Source of the DNA: Syntrophomonadaceae bacterium
GTDB taxonomy: Bacteria; Bacillota; Syntrophomonadia; Syntrophomonadales; Syntrophomonadaceae
Direction of reading: 5' to 3'
Assembly (NCBI GenBank): GCA_012840625.1
Contig: DUSB01000092.1
Coordinates: 1-6,193 of the forward strand
DNA length: 6,193 bases
Part shown: one piece after another, positions 1 through 5,623 of the stretch
Numbering within the stretch: position 1 is the stretch's first letter
Layout: every line of letters begins with the position of its first letter
Notes under the pieces: model-generated
The model's input: the letters and a program-made list of their open reading frames with translations, nothing else
Told to the model about the DNA's origin: nothing
Databases searched by the model: none
Program-made: the position numbers and the translations under genes

Positions 1-266
1 ACCCCATGTTCTTCAAGCAGCCGAACCAGTTCAGCTTCATAGGCTTCCCGACTAGTATAGTCTGCCGGGCGTATAAGAAGTGCAGGAACCCCTGCTTTCT
101 CAGCTTTTTCAAGCACCGCCGCATCAGGTTGATCACTGATTAAAACCTCGATTTGCCCATCCAGTTCACCTTGCTGGCAGGCGCGAAGTATAGCTTCAAA
201 ATTACTGCCCCGACCGGAAGCCAGTATGGCTAAATGCAGTCTCCCGGGGCTCATTATTTGCCTCAT
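1..266 (-). CDS. purN: Phosphoribosylglycinamide formyltransferase PurN, N-terminal part (cut by window edge)
   Basis: PurN transfers a formyl group from 10-formyltetrahydrofolate to GAR, giving FGAR, the third step of cytosolic de novo purine synthesis. Only 88 codons are in the window. The translation carries the family's opening strand and phosphate-binding loop, LAILASGRGSNFEAIL (residues 12-27), followed by the expected VLISDQPDA strand and a GVPALLI segment. The catalytic Asn/His/Asp residues would lie beyond the left edge. The first ATG (266-264) overlaps the purM stop as ATGA, which suggests translational coupling. An in-frame ATG at 254-252 has a GAGG six bases upstream and would give a leader closer to the usual PurN length, so it may be the true start. 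Identity is firm; the exact start is open. Confidence 0.93.
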   Translation of the reverse strand, partial: MRQIMSPGRLHLAILASGRGSNFEAILRACQQGELDGQIEVLISDQPDAAVLEKAEKAGVPALLIRPADYTSREAYEAELVRLLEEHG

Positions 267-1297
267 CGAATGTCAACTCCCTGGATATCCTGGCTAATCT
301 TCCCTAACACTATATACTTTTCTTCGTTAAAGCGCAAGCACTTTAACGCTTTATCAAGATGATCTGGAGCCAAGACCATGATGTATCCTATTCCCATATT
401 AAACGTACGATACATATCCTGCTTTGAAACCCCTCCCAGTTCCTGTAGGAGTGAAAAAATAGGAGGCTTTTCCCAGGCCTGTTCGTCAATAACAGCCCCC
501 AGACCCGCCGGAAGAATGCGCTGTAGATTTTCAGGAATCCCTCCCCCGGTAATATGAGCCATCCCATGAATGGGGACCTCTGGCAGCAGCTTCTGGATGA
601 TGCTGACATAAATACGGGTAGGAGTGATCAGTTCTTCTCCCAGGGTTTTCCCTAAAGCAGCTATGTAACGATCCAGCGAATATCCCGCCTTTTCCAGCAG
701 GACTTTACGAACCAGAGAAAAACCATTGGAATGCAGGCCGGAAGAAGGAAGACCAATAATGGTATCCCCGGCCTGTATATGGCTTCCGTTAATGACCTCA
801 CTTTTTTCTACTGCACCAACAGCAAATCCCGCTAAATCATACTCATCTACCCCGTAAAATCCCGGCATTTCCGCCGTTTCTCCGCCTATCAAGGCACATC
901 CAGCCTGCAAGCATCCTTCGCTAACACCCTTTACCAGCGCTTCGATCCGCTGGGGATCCAATTTTCCCACGGCAATATAATCTAAAAAAAACAGTGGTTC
1001 TGCTCCATGAACCAGGATATCATTCACACACATCGCTACTAGGTCAATGCCTACGGTATCATGTTTATTCATCATTTGAGCAATTTTTAATTTCGTTCCC
1101 ACCCCATCAGTACCAGAAACCAAAACCGGCTCGCGATAAGCTTGGGGAAGTGCGAAAAGACCCCCAAAAGAGCCTATCTCGTCTATAACCTCCGGACGTT
1201 TGGTCTGATTGACCCATTTTTTAATACGTTCTACCGATGCATTAGCCGCATCAATATCGACACCAGCGTCTTTATAACTCATGCCATTTTCTGCCAT
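263..1297 (-). CDS. purM: Phosphoribosylformylglycinamidine cyclo-ligase (AIR synthetase) PurM
   Basis: PurM uses ATP to close FGAM into AIR, the fifth step of de novo purine synthesis, as a cytosolic homodimer. At 344 residues it has normal family length. Family motifs seen in order are GTDGVGTKL (about 62-70, nucleotide/phosphate loop), CVNDILVHGAEPLFFLDY (about 90-107), GGETAEMPG (about 138-146), SSGLHSNGFSLVRK (about 185-198) and HITGGGIPENL (about 248-258). There is no frameshift or missing motif. Two ATGs stand in tandem; the second (1297-1295) lies six bases after GGAGG and the first (1300-1298) only three, so the second is preferred. The gene starts about 13 bases after the purF stop and overlaps purN by four bases, so it belongs to the same transcript. 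Confidence 0.97.
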   Translation of the reverse strand: MAENGMSYKDAGVDIDAANASVERIKKWVNQTKRPEVIDEIGSFGGLFALPQAYREPVLVSGTDGVGTKLKIAQMMNKHDTVGIDLVAMCVNDILVHGAEPLFFLDYIAVGKLDPQRIEALVKGVSEGCLQAGCALIGGETAEMPGFYGVDEYDLAGFAVGAVEKSEVINGSHIQAGDTIIGLPSSGLHSNGFSLVRKVLLEKAGYSLDRYIAALGKTLGEELITPTRIYVSIIQKLLPEVPIHGMAHITGGGIPENLQRILPAGLGAVIDEQAWEKPPIFSLLQELGGVSKQDMYRTFNMGIGYIMVLAPDHLDKALKCLRFNEEKYIVLGKISQDIQGVDIR

Positions 1298-1303
1298 CAT
1301 ATA

Positions 1304-1308
1304 CCTCC
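1304..1308 (-). promoter_or_regulatory. Shine-Dalgarno of purM
   Basis: GGAGG lies three bases before the first and six bases before the second of two tandem ATG codons. The spacing favours the second ATG as the purM start. Confidence 0.75.
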
Positions 1309-1310
1309 AT

Positions 1311-2714
1311 TTATTTGGCTTCTATCGACTCTAATCCCACCGGATATTCTCCACTAAAACAGGCAGCACAGTAATCAGAACCATCACTGCCAAGAGCCCG
1401 GAACATTCCTTCAATGCTTATATAGCGAAGGCTATCTGCACCAATATGCTTACATATCTCTTCCTGACTCATAATATTGGCAATCAAATCCTCACGCCGG
1501 GATGTATCAATTCCATAATAACAGGGGAACCTAGTCGGAGGAGATGCCACCAGCATATGAAGTTCTTTAGCTCCTGCCTCACGCAACATGCCTACGATCT
1601 TTTTACTGGTAGTTCCCCTGACAATTGAATCATCAATCATAATAATTCTCTGTCCGGCTACGATTTCTTTAATCGCATTAAGTTTTAAGCGCACTCCCAA
1701 CTCGCGCATTTGCTGAGTAGGCCGAATAAAAGTACGCCCTACATAGCGGTTTTTCATTAATCCCTGTTGAAAAGGAAGCCCCGATTCTTCAGCATAACCC
1801 AGCGAAGCTTCTGTGCCAGAGTCAGGGACAGAGATGACCAGATCTGCATCAAAACTGCATTCACGTGCCAGTTCCCGCCCCAGAGCTCTTCTGGCCAGGG
1901 TTACATTAATTCCATCCAGGGTGCTGTCAGGTCGGGCAAAATAAATGTATTCAAAAATACAATGGGCTCTACGAGGAGCAGGCATAATATGCAAAGAATG
2001 AAGACCTTCGCTGTCAATGACCACGATTTCGCCGGGTTCCACATCCCTGATTAGTTTTGCTCCAATGGTATCCAGGGCGGCTGATTCAGATGCCAATACA
2101 TAATCATTATTTAATTTGCCCAGACAAAGAGGACGGATCCCCATGGGATCACGAACCCCTATCAGACGATCTTCTGTCATAATAATCAGGGCGAAGGCTC
2201 CTTTAAGATCAATCATACATTTAGCCAGGGCATCCTCCATCGCATCCTGTGAATAACGTGCCAGCAGGCCAGCAATCAGTTCAGTGTCTGCCGTAGTCTG
2301 AAATACGGATCCATAGGTAGCTAATCGTTTGCTCAATTCCACCGAATTGGTAAGATTACCATTATTGGCCAGAGCAATCATACCTTTTAGGTAATGAAAT
2401 ACCAGCGGCTGGGCGTTGACCAGACCGCTGTCATTTATGGTTGAATAGCGGACATGCCCCATAGCAATATATCCCGGTAAATGTTCAATGTTTTCAGGAT
2501 GGACGACATCTGATACCAATCCCATCCCTTTATGGAGTCGAATTTCATGTCCATCAGAAACAGCAATCCCGGCACTTTCCTGTCCCCGGTGCTGAAGGGC
2601 ATAAAGGCCATAGAAAGTAGTTCGGGCAGCATCCGTCTCCTGATCTGGATGATTCATAAAGATACCAAAAACTCCACACTCATCTTTAAATTTATCGTCT
2701 ACTTCATACAGCAC
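1311..2714 (-). CDS. purF: Amidophosphoribosyltransferase PurF
   Basis: PurF catalyses the first committed step of purine synthesis, PRPP plus glutamine to 5-phosphoribosylamine. The 467-residue product has an N-terminal glutaminase (Ntn) domain beginning at Cys13 in DECGVFG; residues 1-12 are a propeptide like that of the Bacillus subtilis enzyme and are probably removed to expose the Cys. The phosphoribosyltransferase domain has the PRPP loop IIMIDDSIVRGTT (about 357-369). Four cysteines expected to hold a 4Fe-4S cluster are present: Cys252 (RAHCIFEY), Cys398 (RFPCYYG), and Cys449/Cys452 (DYCAACFSG). This marks the Bacillus-type, iron-sulfur, self-processed class. The start is a GTG seven bases after a GGAGG. 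The frame stays open upstream to 2801, but the extra residues run through the purL relic and resemble no PurF. It overlaps the relic's end by 11 bases. Confidence 0.97.
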   Translation of the reverse strand: MLYEVDDKFKDECGVFGIFMNHPDQETDAARTTFYGLYALQHRGQESAGIAVSDGHEIRLHKGMGLVSDVVHPENIEHLPGYIAMGHVRYSTINDSGLVNAQPLVFHYLKGMIALANNGNLTNSVELSKRLATYGSVFQTTADTELIAGLLARYSQDAMEDALAKCMIDLKGAFALIIMTEDRLIGVRDPMGIRPLCLGKLNNDYVLASESAALDTIGAKLIRDVEPGEIVVIDSEGLHSLHIMPAPRRAHCIFEYIYFARPDSTLDGINVTLARRALGRELARECSFDADLVISVPDSGTEASLGYAEESGLPFQQGLMKNRYVGRTFIRPTQQMRELGVRLKLNAIKEIVAGQRIIMIDDSIVRGTTSKKIVGMLREAGAKELHMLVASPPTRFPCYYGIDTSRREDLIANIMSQEEICKHIGADSLRYISIEGMFRALGSDGSDYCAACFSGEYPVGLESIEAK

Positions 2715-2775
2715 TTGATTGCCTCCCCCCAGGTAGTTTAACTTCAGCCAGCGGAAACTTGAGCACTTGATTGCC
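2710..2775. repeat. 14-bp direct repeat spanning the purL relic end and purF start
   Basis: The 14-mer AGCACTTGATTGCC (plus strand) occurs exactly at 2710-2723 and 2762-2775, 52 bases apart. Read on the minus strand, both copies encode GNQVL, one in the purL relic frame and one in the purF upstream frame; the left copy contains the purF GTG start. Because 52 is not a multiple of three, the two frames differ. It may be a scar of local duplication or strand slippage. Confidence 0.6.
2722..2730 (-). promoter_or_regulatory. Shine-Dalgarno that fixes the GTG start of purF
   Basis: A G-run ending in GGAGG sits seven bases upstream of the GTG at 2714-2712. This gives a 12-residue PurF propeptide before the catalytic Cys, as expected for the family. 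It lies inside the 3' end of the purL relic frame, so translation of that relic could be coupled to purF. Confidence 0.85.
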
Positions 2776-2978
2776 CTGTATTGAAAGATCAATATACTCA
2801 CCGATCTCTTTACCTAGTACGATCTGGGAGTTTTTATGTCCACAGTGTTCAGACCACATAAGAGGCCAGATGCCTTTCTCTAAAAAATTAGGCTCTGAAC
2901 TCATAATGTTAACAGTGCTGGCATATTCTGCACCACTCAGTCCCATGTCATGGTAGTTCCTATCACTAAGCAATTTCT

Positions 2979-2988
2979 GATCACCTCT
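2979..2988 (-). promoter_or_regulatory. Intact Shine-Dalgarno before the purL relic
   Basis: AGAGGTGATC is strongly complementary to the 16S rRNA 3' end and lies five bases before a TTG (2973-2971) in the purL relic frame. It supports TTG as the ancestral purL start and suggests the short frame may still be translated. Confidence 0.6.
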
Positions 2989-3004
2989 TCTACGAATATA
3001 AAAG

Positions 3005-3021
3005 CCAGGTATTGTACCTGG
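3005..3021 (-). other. Small perfect hairpin before the purL relic
   Basis: CCAGGTA and TACCTGG form a seven-base-pair stem with a three-base loop, followed on the minus strand by CTTTTATATT. It could be a weak intrinsic terminator or processing stem ahead of the purL relic ribosome site. The T-run is short and interrupted, so termination would be inefficient and purF-purM-purN could still be read through. Confidence 0.3.
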
Positions 3022-3067
3022 TATGACCAACCGCAATTATTATGATCCCTGATCGCAAGGCCGATTT

Positions 3068-3139
3068 TTATTTTTTCACAAGCGTCTCCTGTTCCACCGC
3101 AGTACCCTTCCTTAACTTACCGTCTATGGCTATGGAATC
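3068..3139 (-). pseudogene. Possible purC (SAICAR synthetase) relic
   Basis: A 23-codon stretch ending at a TAA contains DSIAIDGKLRKGTAVEQ. It shows the same spacing as the PurC segment that usually reads like GSLAKRLGLEEGTxLEQP: S-[IL]-A, then L, then GT, then a hydrophobic residue and EQ. The stretch is short, and the diagnostic ATP-binding parts of PurC are absent. The main support is position: it lies between a purB-like relic and the purL relic, exactly where purC stands in the Bacillus-type operon. This is a tentative call, and chance similarity is possible. Confidence 0.3.
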
Positions 3140-3300
3140 AAAATACGAAGTATAAAGTTAAAATGGATTGCTCTTAGTTTAATACGTTCTACTGCTTTTT
3201 CTGGAATCCTGCCCGGTTCTTCCCCTACTTCATAAACAGCCATTTCTATACACAAGCAGCTGCTTAATATTTCTGCCATAGTATAGCCATTTCTGGCATA
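3130..3300 (-). pseudogene. purB: purB (adenylosuccinate lyase) relic, N-terminal fragment
   Basis: Adenylosuccinate lyase acts twice in purine synthesis (SAICAR to AICAR, and adenylosuccinate to AMP) and is normally about 430-475 residues. Only 56 codons remain before a TAG at 3132-3130. The translation has CIEMAVYEVGEEPGRIPEKA followed by VERIKLRAIHFN. This aligns with the family N-terminus, typically LEVEIAVCEALAELGxIP, then AVExIRxxAxFDVERI. The leading RYxRPEMxxIWSEENKF part is eroded to something like YARNGYTMAEIL, with some residues missing, and nothing after the first helices is left. No usable start or ribosome site belongs to this frame; upstream it runs out of frame into the purE end. 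It sits immediately after purE, where purB commonly lies. Confidence 0.6.
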
Positions 3301-3317
3301 ATCTAGCTGACAATTAT

Positions 3318-3839
3318 CTACTGTTCCTGCTTGAGTTTCAGGTACTCTCCTATCCCCAGCTCCTGTAGGCGGCTGTTTTTCGCCATTACATTGCGAGCCA
3401 TTTCTCCTTTATATGTCGTAAATTTATGACGAAGATCATTGTCCGCTACTGCCATAATTTGTACCGCCAGCAAAGCGGCATTGGCAGCTCCATCAATAGC
3501 CACAGTGGCCACAGGAATTCCACGCGGCATCTGTACAATCGAATAAAGGGAATCCAGACCAGAAAGGCTGGCCGTTTTAATTGGTACTCCAATCACCGGT
3601 AATACAGTATTGGCAGCAATAACACCGGGCAGGTGGGCTGCACCTCCCGCGCCAGCAATAATAACTTCCATTCCCTTGTCTATCGCCTCACGGGCATAGC
3701 GCGACGTTTCACTAGGGACACGATGAGCAGAACAGATCGTGACCTCATATTTAACGCCGAACTGCTCCAAAACCTGGCAGGCTTCTTTCATAACTGGAAG
3801 ATCAGAATCACTGCCCATAATAATTCCTACCATTGACAT
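3318..3839 (-). CDS. purE: N5-carboxyaminoimidazole ribonucleotide mutase PurE (class I)
   Basis: PurE moves the carboxylate of N5-CAIR to give CAIR, following PurK in the bacterial branch of purine synthesis; it is a cytosolic octamer. The 173-residue length is typical. Motifs seen are MGSDSDLPVM (8-17, phosphate and ribose binding), CSAHRVP (36-42, with the conserved active-site His at 39), GAGGAAHLPGVIAA (63-76) and SGLDSLYSIVQMPRGIPVAT (93-112). The short GGAAHLPG form without a metazoan SAICAR fusion points to class I. No purK is next to it in this window, so it must be elsewhere or the enzyme draws on non-enzymatically formed substrate. The ATG at 3839 follows AGGAG by ten bases, slightly long. 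It is the first gene of the operon and lies downstream of the riboswitch. Confidence 0.96.
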   Translation of the reverse strand: MSMVGIIMGSDSDLPVMKEACQVLEQFGVKYEVTICSAHRVPSETSRYAREAIDKGMEVIIAGAGGAAHLPGVIAANTVLPVIGVPIKTASLSGLDSLYSIVQMPRGIPVATVAIDGAANAALLAVQIMAVADNDLRHKFTTYKGEMARNVMAKNSRLQELGIGEYLKLKQEQ

Positions 3840-3888
3840 TTAACTTCATCTCCTTTTTTTATGCTATTCTTATTATTCCCCAATAAGC

Positions 3889-3946
3889 AAAAATACGAAA
3901 GCCCAGGCAGAACGTTTCGTAACCGAAACCTCTCCGCCTGGGCTTT
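3889..3946 (-). terminator. Intrinsic terminator of the purE leader riboswitch
   Basis: AAAGCCCAGGC (3946-3936) pairs perfectly with GCCTGGGCTTT (3908-3898), an 11-base-pair stem. The stem extends through GGAG/TTCT and an inner GTTTCG-gtta-CGAAAC hairpin, and is followed by CGTATTTTT. The left arm is also part of the conserved 3' end of the ykkC aptamer, so the terminator and the folded aptamer exclude each other. No other terminator lies after the radical SAM gene, so this hairpin probably also stops transcripts coming from upstream. Confidence 0.85.
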
Positions 3947-4058
3947 TATCCCTATACGGTGTAGTGCTTATGCACCTGTGCCACTTGGACCAGACCATGC
4001 ATTGCAAGCGGAACCCTAGACACACTTTCGCGTTTCTCCCAGAAGCTGGCAGTTCTTC
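3930..4058 (-). ncRNA. ykkC-family riboswitch, probably subtype 2b (PRPP-sensing)
   Basis: The leader carries the conserved blocks of the ykkC RNA in the right order: ACGC-GAAA-GTGT hairpin (about 4033-4022), TCTAGGGTTCCGC (4020-4008), GGTCTGGTCCAAG (3996-3984), a GTGC-ATAA-GCAC stem, and GGGATAAAAGCCCAGGCGG (3952-3934). ykkC RNAs split into guanidine-I (subtype 1) and subtype 2 classes that bind ppGpp (2a), PRPP (2b) or others. The sequence before purE on a purine operon matches the known gene association of 2b. Its 3' end overlaps the left arm of the terminator, so ligand binding should prevent termination (an ON switch). PRPP is the substrate of the downstream PurF, giving feed-forward control. 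No guanine aptamer is stacked with it. The family is secure; the ligand is inferred from context. Confidence 0.85.
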
Positions 4059-4069
4059 TATATATGGTG

Positions 4070-4098
4070 ATGTTATCAGAGCCCATGCAAGGTGTCAA
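4070..4098 (-). promoter_or_regulatory. Sigma-A type promoter of the purE operon
   Basis: A perfect TTGACA -35 box (4098-4093) is separated by 17 bases from TAACAT (4075-4070), a four-of-six match to the -10 consensus. Transcription would start near 4063, just ahead of the riboswitch aptamer. The -35 box begins only six bases after the radical SAM stop codon. Confidence 0.7.
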
Positions 4099-4103
4099 TT
4101 TTT

Positions 4104-5474
4104 TTATTGTGCTATCTGCTGCTGTTCCATCTCTTTAAGATGTTGTTTCCATAAGTAATCAGCTGTAATAGCCCATTTTTGTGAAACCTCCACCGTACGC
4201 GCAGTTAATTCATCAACATCCTCACGATCGATGGGCTGGGTTGAATAAGCCCCTGATTCGTGCACCATCTGTCTGAGCTTCTCTGGATTATCCAGCAATG
4301 GACAGGGACGCAGGTGGTTGTCATTAAAGGGCTGGCCGTGATAATACTGCATAAAAATCGGACTTTGCAGCGCTTCCAGCAGGCTGACATCATTGATATT
4401 TACATTGGAATAATGGATGAAGGCACAGGGTTCCACATCACCATTGGCATTGATATGCAAATACTTCTTACCCCCAGCAATACATCCTTCCGAAAACTCC
4501 CCATCATTCCAGAAGTCAATGGTGAAAATAGGCTTGGTATCACGCATTTCCCTTACCCGATGGTACATGTACTCCCTCTGTTCGGGTGTAACTAATAAAT
4601 TTACATCGGCATCTTTACCAATGGGCATGTAGGTAAAGTACCAACCAAAGAGACAGCCTTTATCGATCATATGATCAACGTATTCATCTGACCCCACTGA
4701 TTCAGTATTGTATCGATGGTAACAGGTGGAAAAACCAAAAGGAACCCCTTCTTTTTTCAGAAGATCCATAGCGTTCATAACCTTTTTGTAGGTTCCCTCG
4801 CCACGGCGCATATCGGTTTCTTCTTCACTGCCTTCAACACTGATAGCCAGGGCAAAGTTACCCGTTTTCCTGAGATCCCTGGCAAATTGCTCATCCACCA
4901 GGGTTCCATTGGTAAAAGCCAGGAAAATACAATCATCATGTTTTCTGGCCAGTCTCAGCAGATCTTTCTTGCGTACCAGAGGTTCCCCGCCAGAAAATAG
5001 ATACATGTATATACCCAGTTCTTTCCCTTCCCGGATAATGCGATCCATGGTTTCATTGCTGAGGGAATCCTTTTGTTCATATTCCGATGCCCAGCACCCC
5101 TTACATTTAAGGTTACATGCTGCAGTAGGATCCATCAAAACAGCCCATGGTATATTGCAACCATAACGCTCCCGGTTCTCATCCTGTATCGGAACACCAA
5201 TAATGGTACCGTAAACAAAAAAATTAATGATAAAATTTTTCACCAGATCATTATCATATTCGGTTAAAGCCTTCATGGTAAGCTGATACCAGTTGCTTTC
5301 TTTATTATTGATAAATTCCTGAAATGATTTGGCATATTCTTTATGGTTTTCACGAGTAACCAGCTTAGAACCCCAGTTGACCAATTTCGAGGCATTTTTC
5401 GCCGGATTCTGTTGGATGTATTTAATACCCTGATTTAAAACTGCTGTACTAACTAATTCTTTGGCAGATCTCAT
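4104..5474 (-). CDS. Radical SAM protein with SPASM-like C-terminal cysteines, function unknown
   Basis: Radical SAM enzymes use a 4Fe-4S cluster and S-adenosylmethionine to make a 5'-deoxyadenosyl radical. The 456-residue product has a helical N-terminal part of about 105 residues, then the cluster motif CNLKCKGCW (Cys120, Cys124, Cys127), the SAM-contacting SGGEP (161-165), AFTNGTLVD (186-194) and ISVEGSEEETD (211-221). C-terminal Cys331 (EGCIAGG), Cys350 (GDVEPCAFIH) and Cys391 (RPCPLL) look like ligands of an auxiliary SPASM/twitch-type cluster. No signal peptide or transmembrane helix is evident. The ATG at 5474 follows AGGAG by eight bases. No precursor-peptide gene is seen nearby, so a RiPP role is not supported here. 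Its upstream neighbour is a broken TetR gene, and it has its own short leader; it is separate from the purine genes, whose promoter starts right after its stop. The substrate is unknown. Confidence 0.88.
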   Translation of the reverse strand: MRSAKELVSTAVLNQGIKYIQQNPAKNASKLVNWGSKLVTRENHKEYAKSFQEFINNKESNWYQLTMKALTEYDNDLVKNFIINFFVYGTIIGVPIQDENRERYGCNIPWAVLMDPTAACNLKCKGCWASEYEQKDSLSNETMDRIIREGKELGIYMYLFSGGEPLVRKKDLLRLARKHDDCIFLAFTNGTLVDEQFARDLRKTGNFALAISVEGSEEETDMRRGEGTYKKVMNAMDLLKKEGVPFGFSTCYHRYNTESVGSDEYVDHMIDKGCLFGWYFTYMPIGKDADVNLLVTPEQREYMYHRVREMRDTKPIFTIDFWNDGEFSEGCIAGGKKYLHINANGDVEPCAFIHYSNVNINDVSLLEALQSPIFMQYYHGQPFNDNHLRPCPLLDNPEKLRQMVHESGAYSTQPIDREDVDELTARTVEVSQKWAITADYLWKQHLKEMEQQQIAQ

Positions 5475-5533
5475 GAAATCCTCTCCTCTCTAAATGCATT
5501 TCTAATAAATTCCCACCGGTTAGATGGTGCCAG

Positions 5534-5539
5534 ATTATA
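5534..5539 (-). promoter_or_regulatory. Candidate -10 box for the radical SAM gene
   Basis: TATAAT reads perfectly on the minus strand about 60 bases before the radical SAM start. The hexamer 17 bases upstream (ACCTAA) is a poor -35 box. If this is a promoter, it may depend on a factor acting at the inverted repeat just upstream. Confidence 0.35.
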
Positions 5540-5550
5540 ATTCTCCGTTT

Positions 5551-5592
5551 GAGTGTTTAGGTACGCCTGTATATTTTTCCCGATACCTACTC
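5551..5592. promoter_or_regulatory. Inverted repeat upstream of the radical SAM gene, possible operator
   Basis: TAGGTA (5558-5563) and TACCTA (5584-5589) are inverted, and an outer GAGT (5551-5554) can pair with ACTC (5589-5592) after a three-base bulge. The repeat overlaps the -35 position of the candidate promoter at 5534-5539. It has no T-run, so it does not look like a terminator for the TetR gene. An operator role is a guess from position. Confidence 0.3.
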
Positions 5593-5623
5593 ACCTCGAT
5601 TCCATTTATACTCCATACTTTGA

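Larger units (their letters stand above)
2704..2973 (-). pseudogene. purL: purL relic: N-terminal signature of FGAM synthase joined to its C-terminal tail, centre deleted
   Basis: FGAM synthase (PurL, about 730-750 residues in the small Firmicute form) turns FGAR into FGAM. Only 89 codons remain. Residues 9-48 match the family N-terminus: DMGLSGAEYAS, SSEPNFLEKGIW and LMWSEHCGHKNS, including the conserved His of the SEHC motif. From about residue 54 the frame changes to YIDLSIQGNQVL-KFPLAEVK, which resembles the last strand and helix of PurL (usually ..DLPLAELKxxW). All ATP-binding and catalytic centre sequence is gone, so it cannot be an active synthase. The 5' control is intact: AGAGGTGATC, then TTG at 2973 (an in-frame ATG lies at 2946). 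The frame is open across the junction and may still be translated, ending 11 bases inside purF. Its place before purF is where purL stands in related operons. The N-terminal match is strong; the C-terminal match is moderate. Confidence 0.8.

Noticed and set aside
2715..2801. Upstream extension of purF to an ATG at 2801
   Set aside because: The extra 29 residues overlap the purL relic, match no PurF sequence, and would put the catalytic Cys after an over-long leader. The GTG at 2714 has a strong, well-spaced GGAGG.
3889..3950. Terminator for a plus-strand gene
   Set aside because: The stem is also followed by TTTTATCC on the plus strand, but no plus-strand gene precedes it. The minus-strand riboswitch context explains it fully.
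3889..3960. Guanine/adenine riboswitch or PurR box in the purE leader
   Set aside because: The leader lacks the purine aptamer core. CCGAAAC only loosely resembles a PurR box, is unpaired with a second box at the usual spacing, and is explained as the inner hairpin of the terminator.
3930..4058. Guanidine-I (ykkC subtype 1) assignment
   Set aside because: Subtype 1 is linked to guanidine export and carboxylase genes, none of which are here. The downstream purine operon fits subtype 2b, although a covariance-model comparison is needed to be certain.
4260..5267. Several plus-strand open frames opposite the radical SAM gene, and similar ones opposite purF and purM
   Set aside because: They lack family motifs and ribosome sites, and they lie antisense to strongly supported genes. 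They are open by codon composition only.
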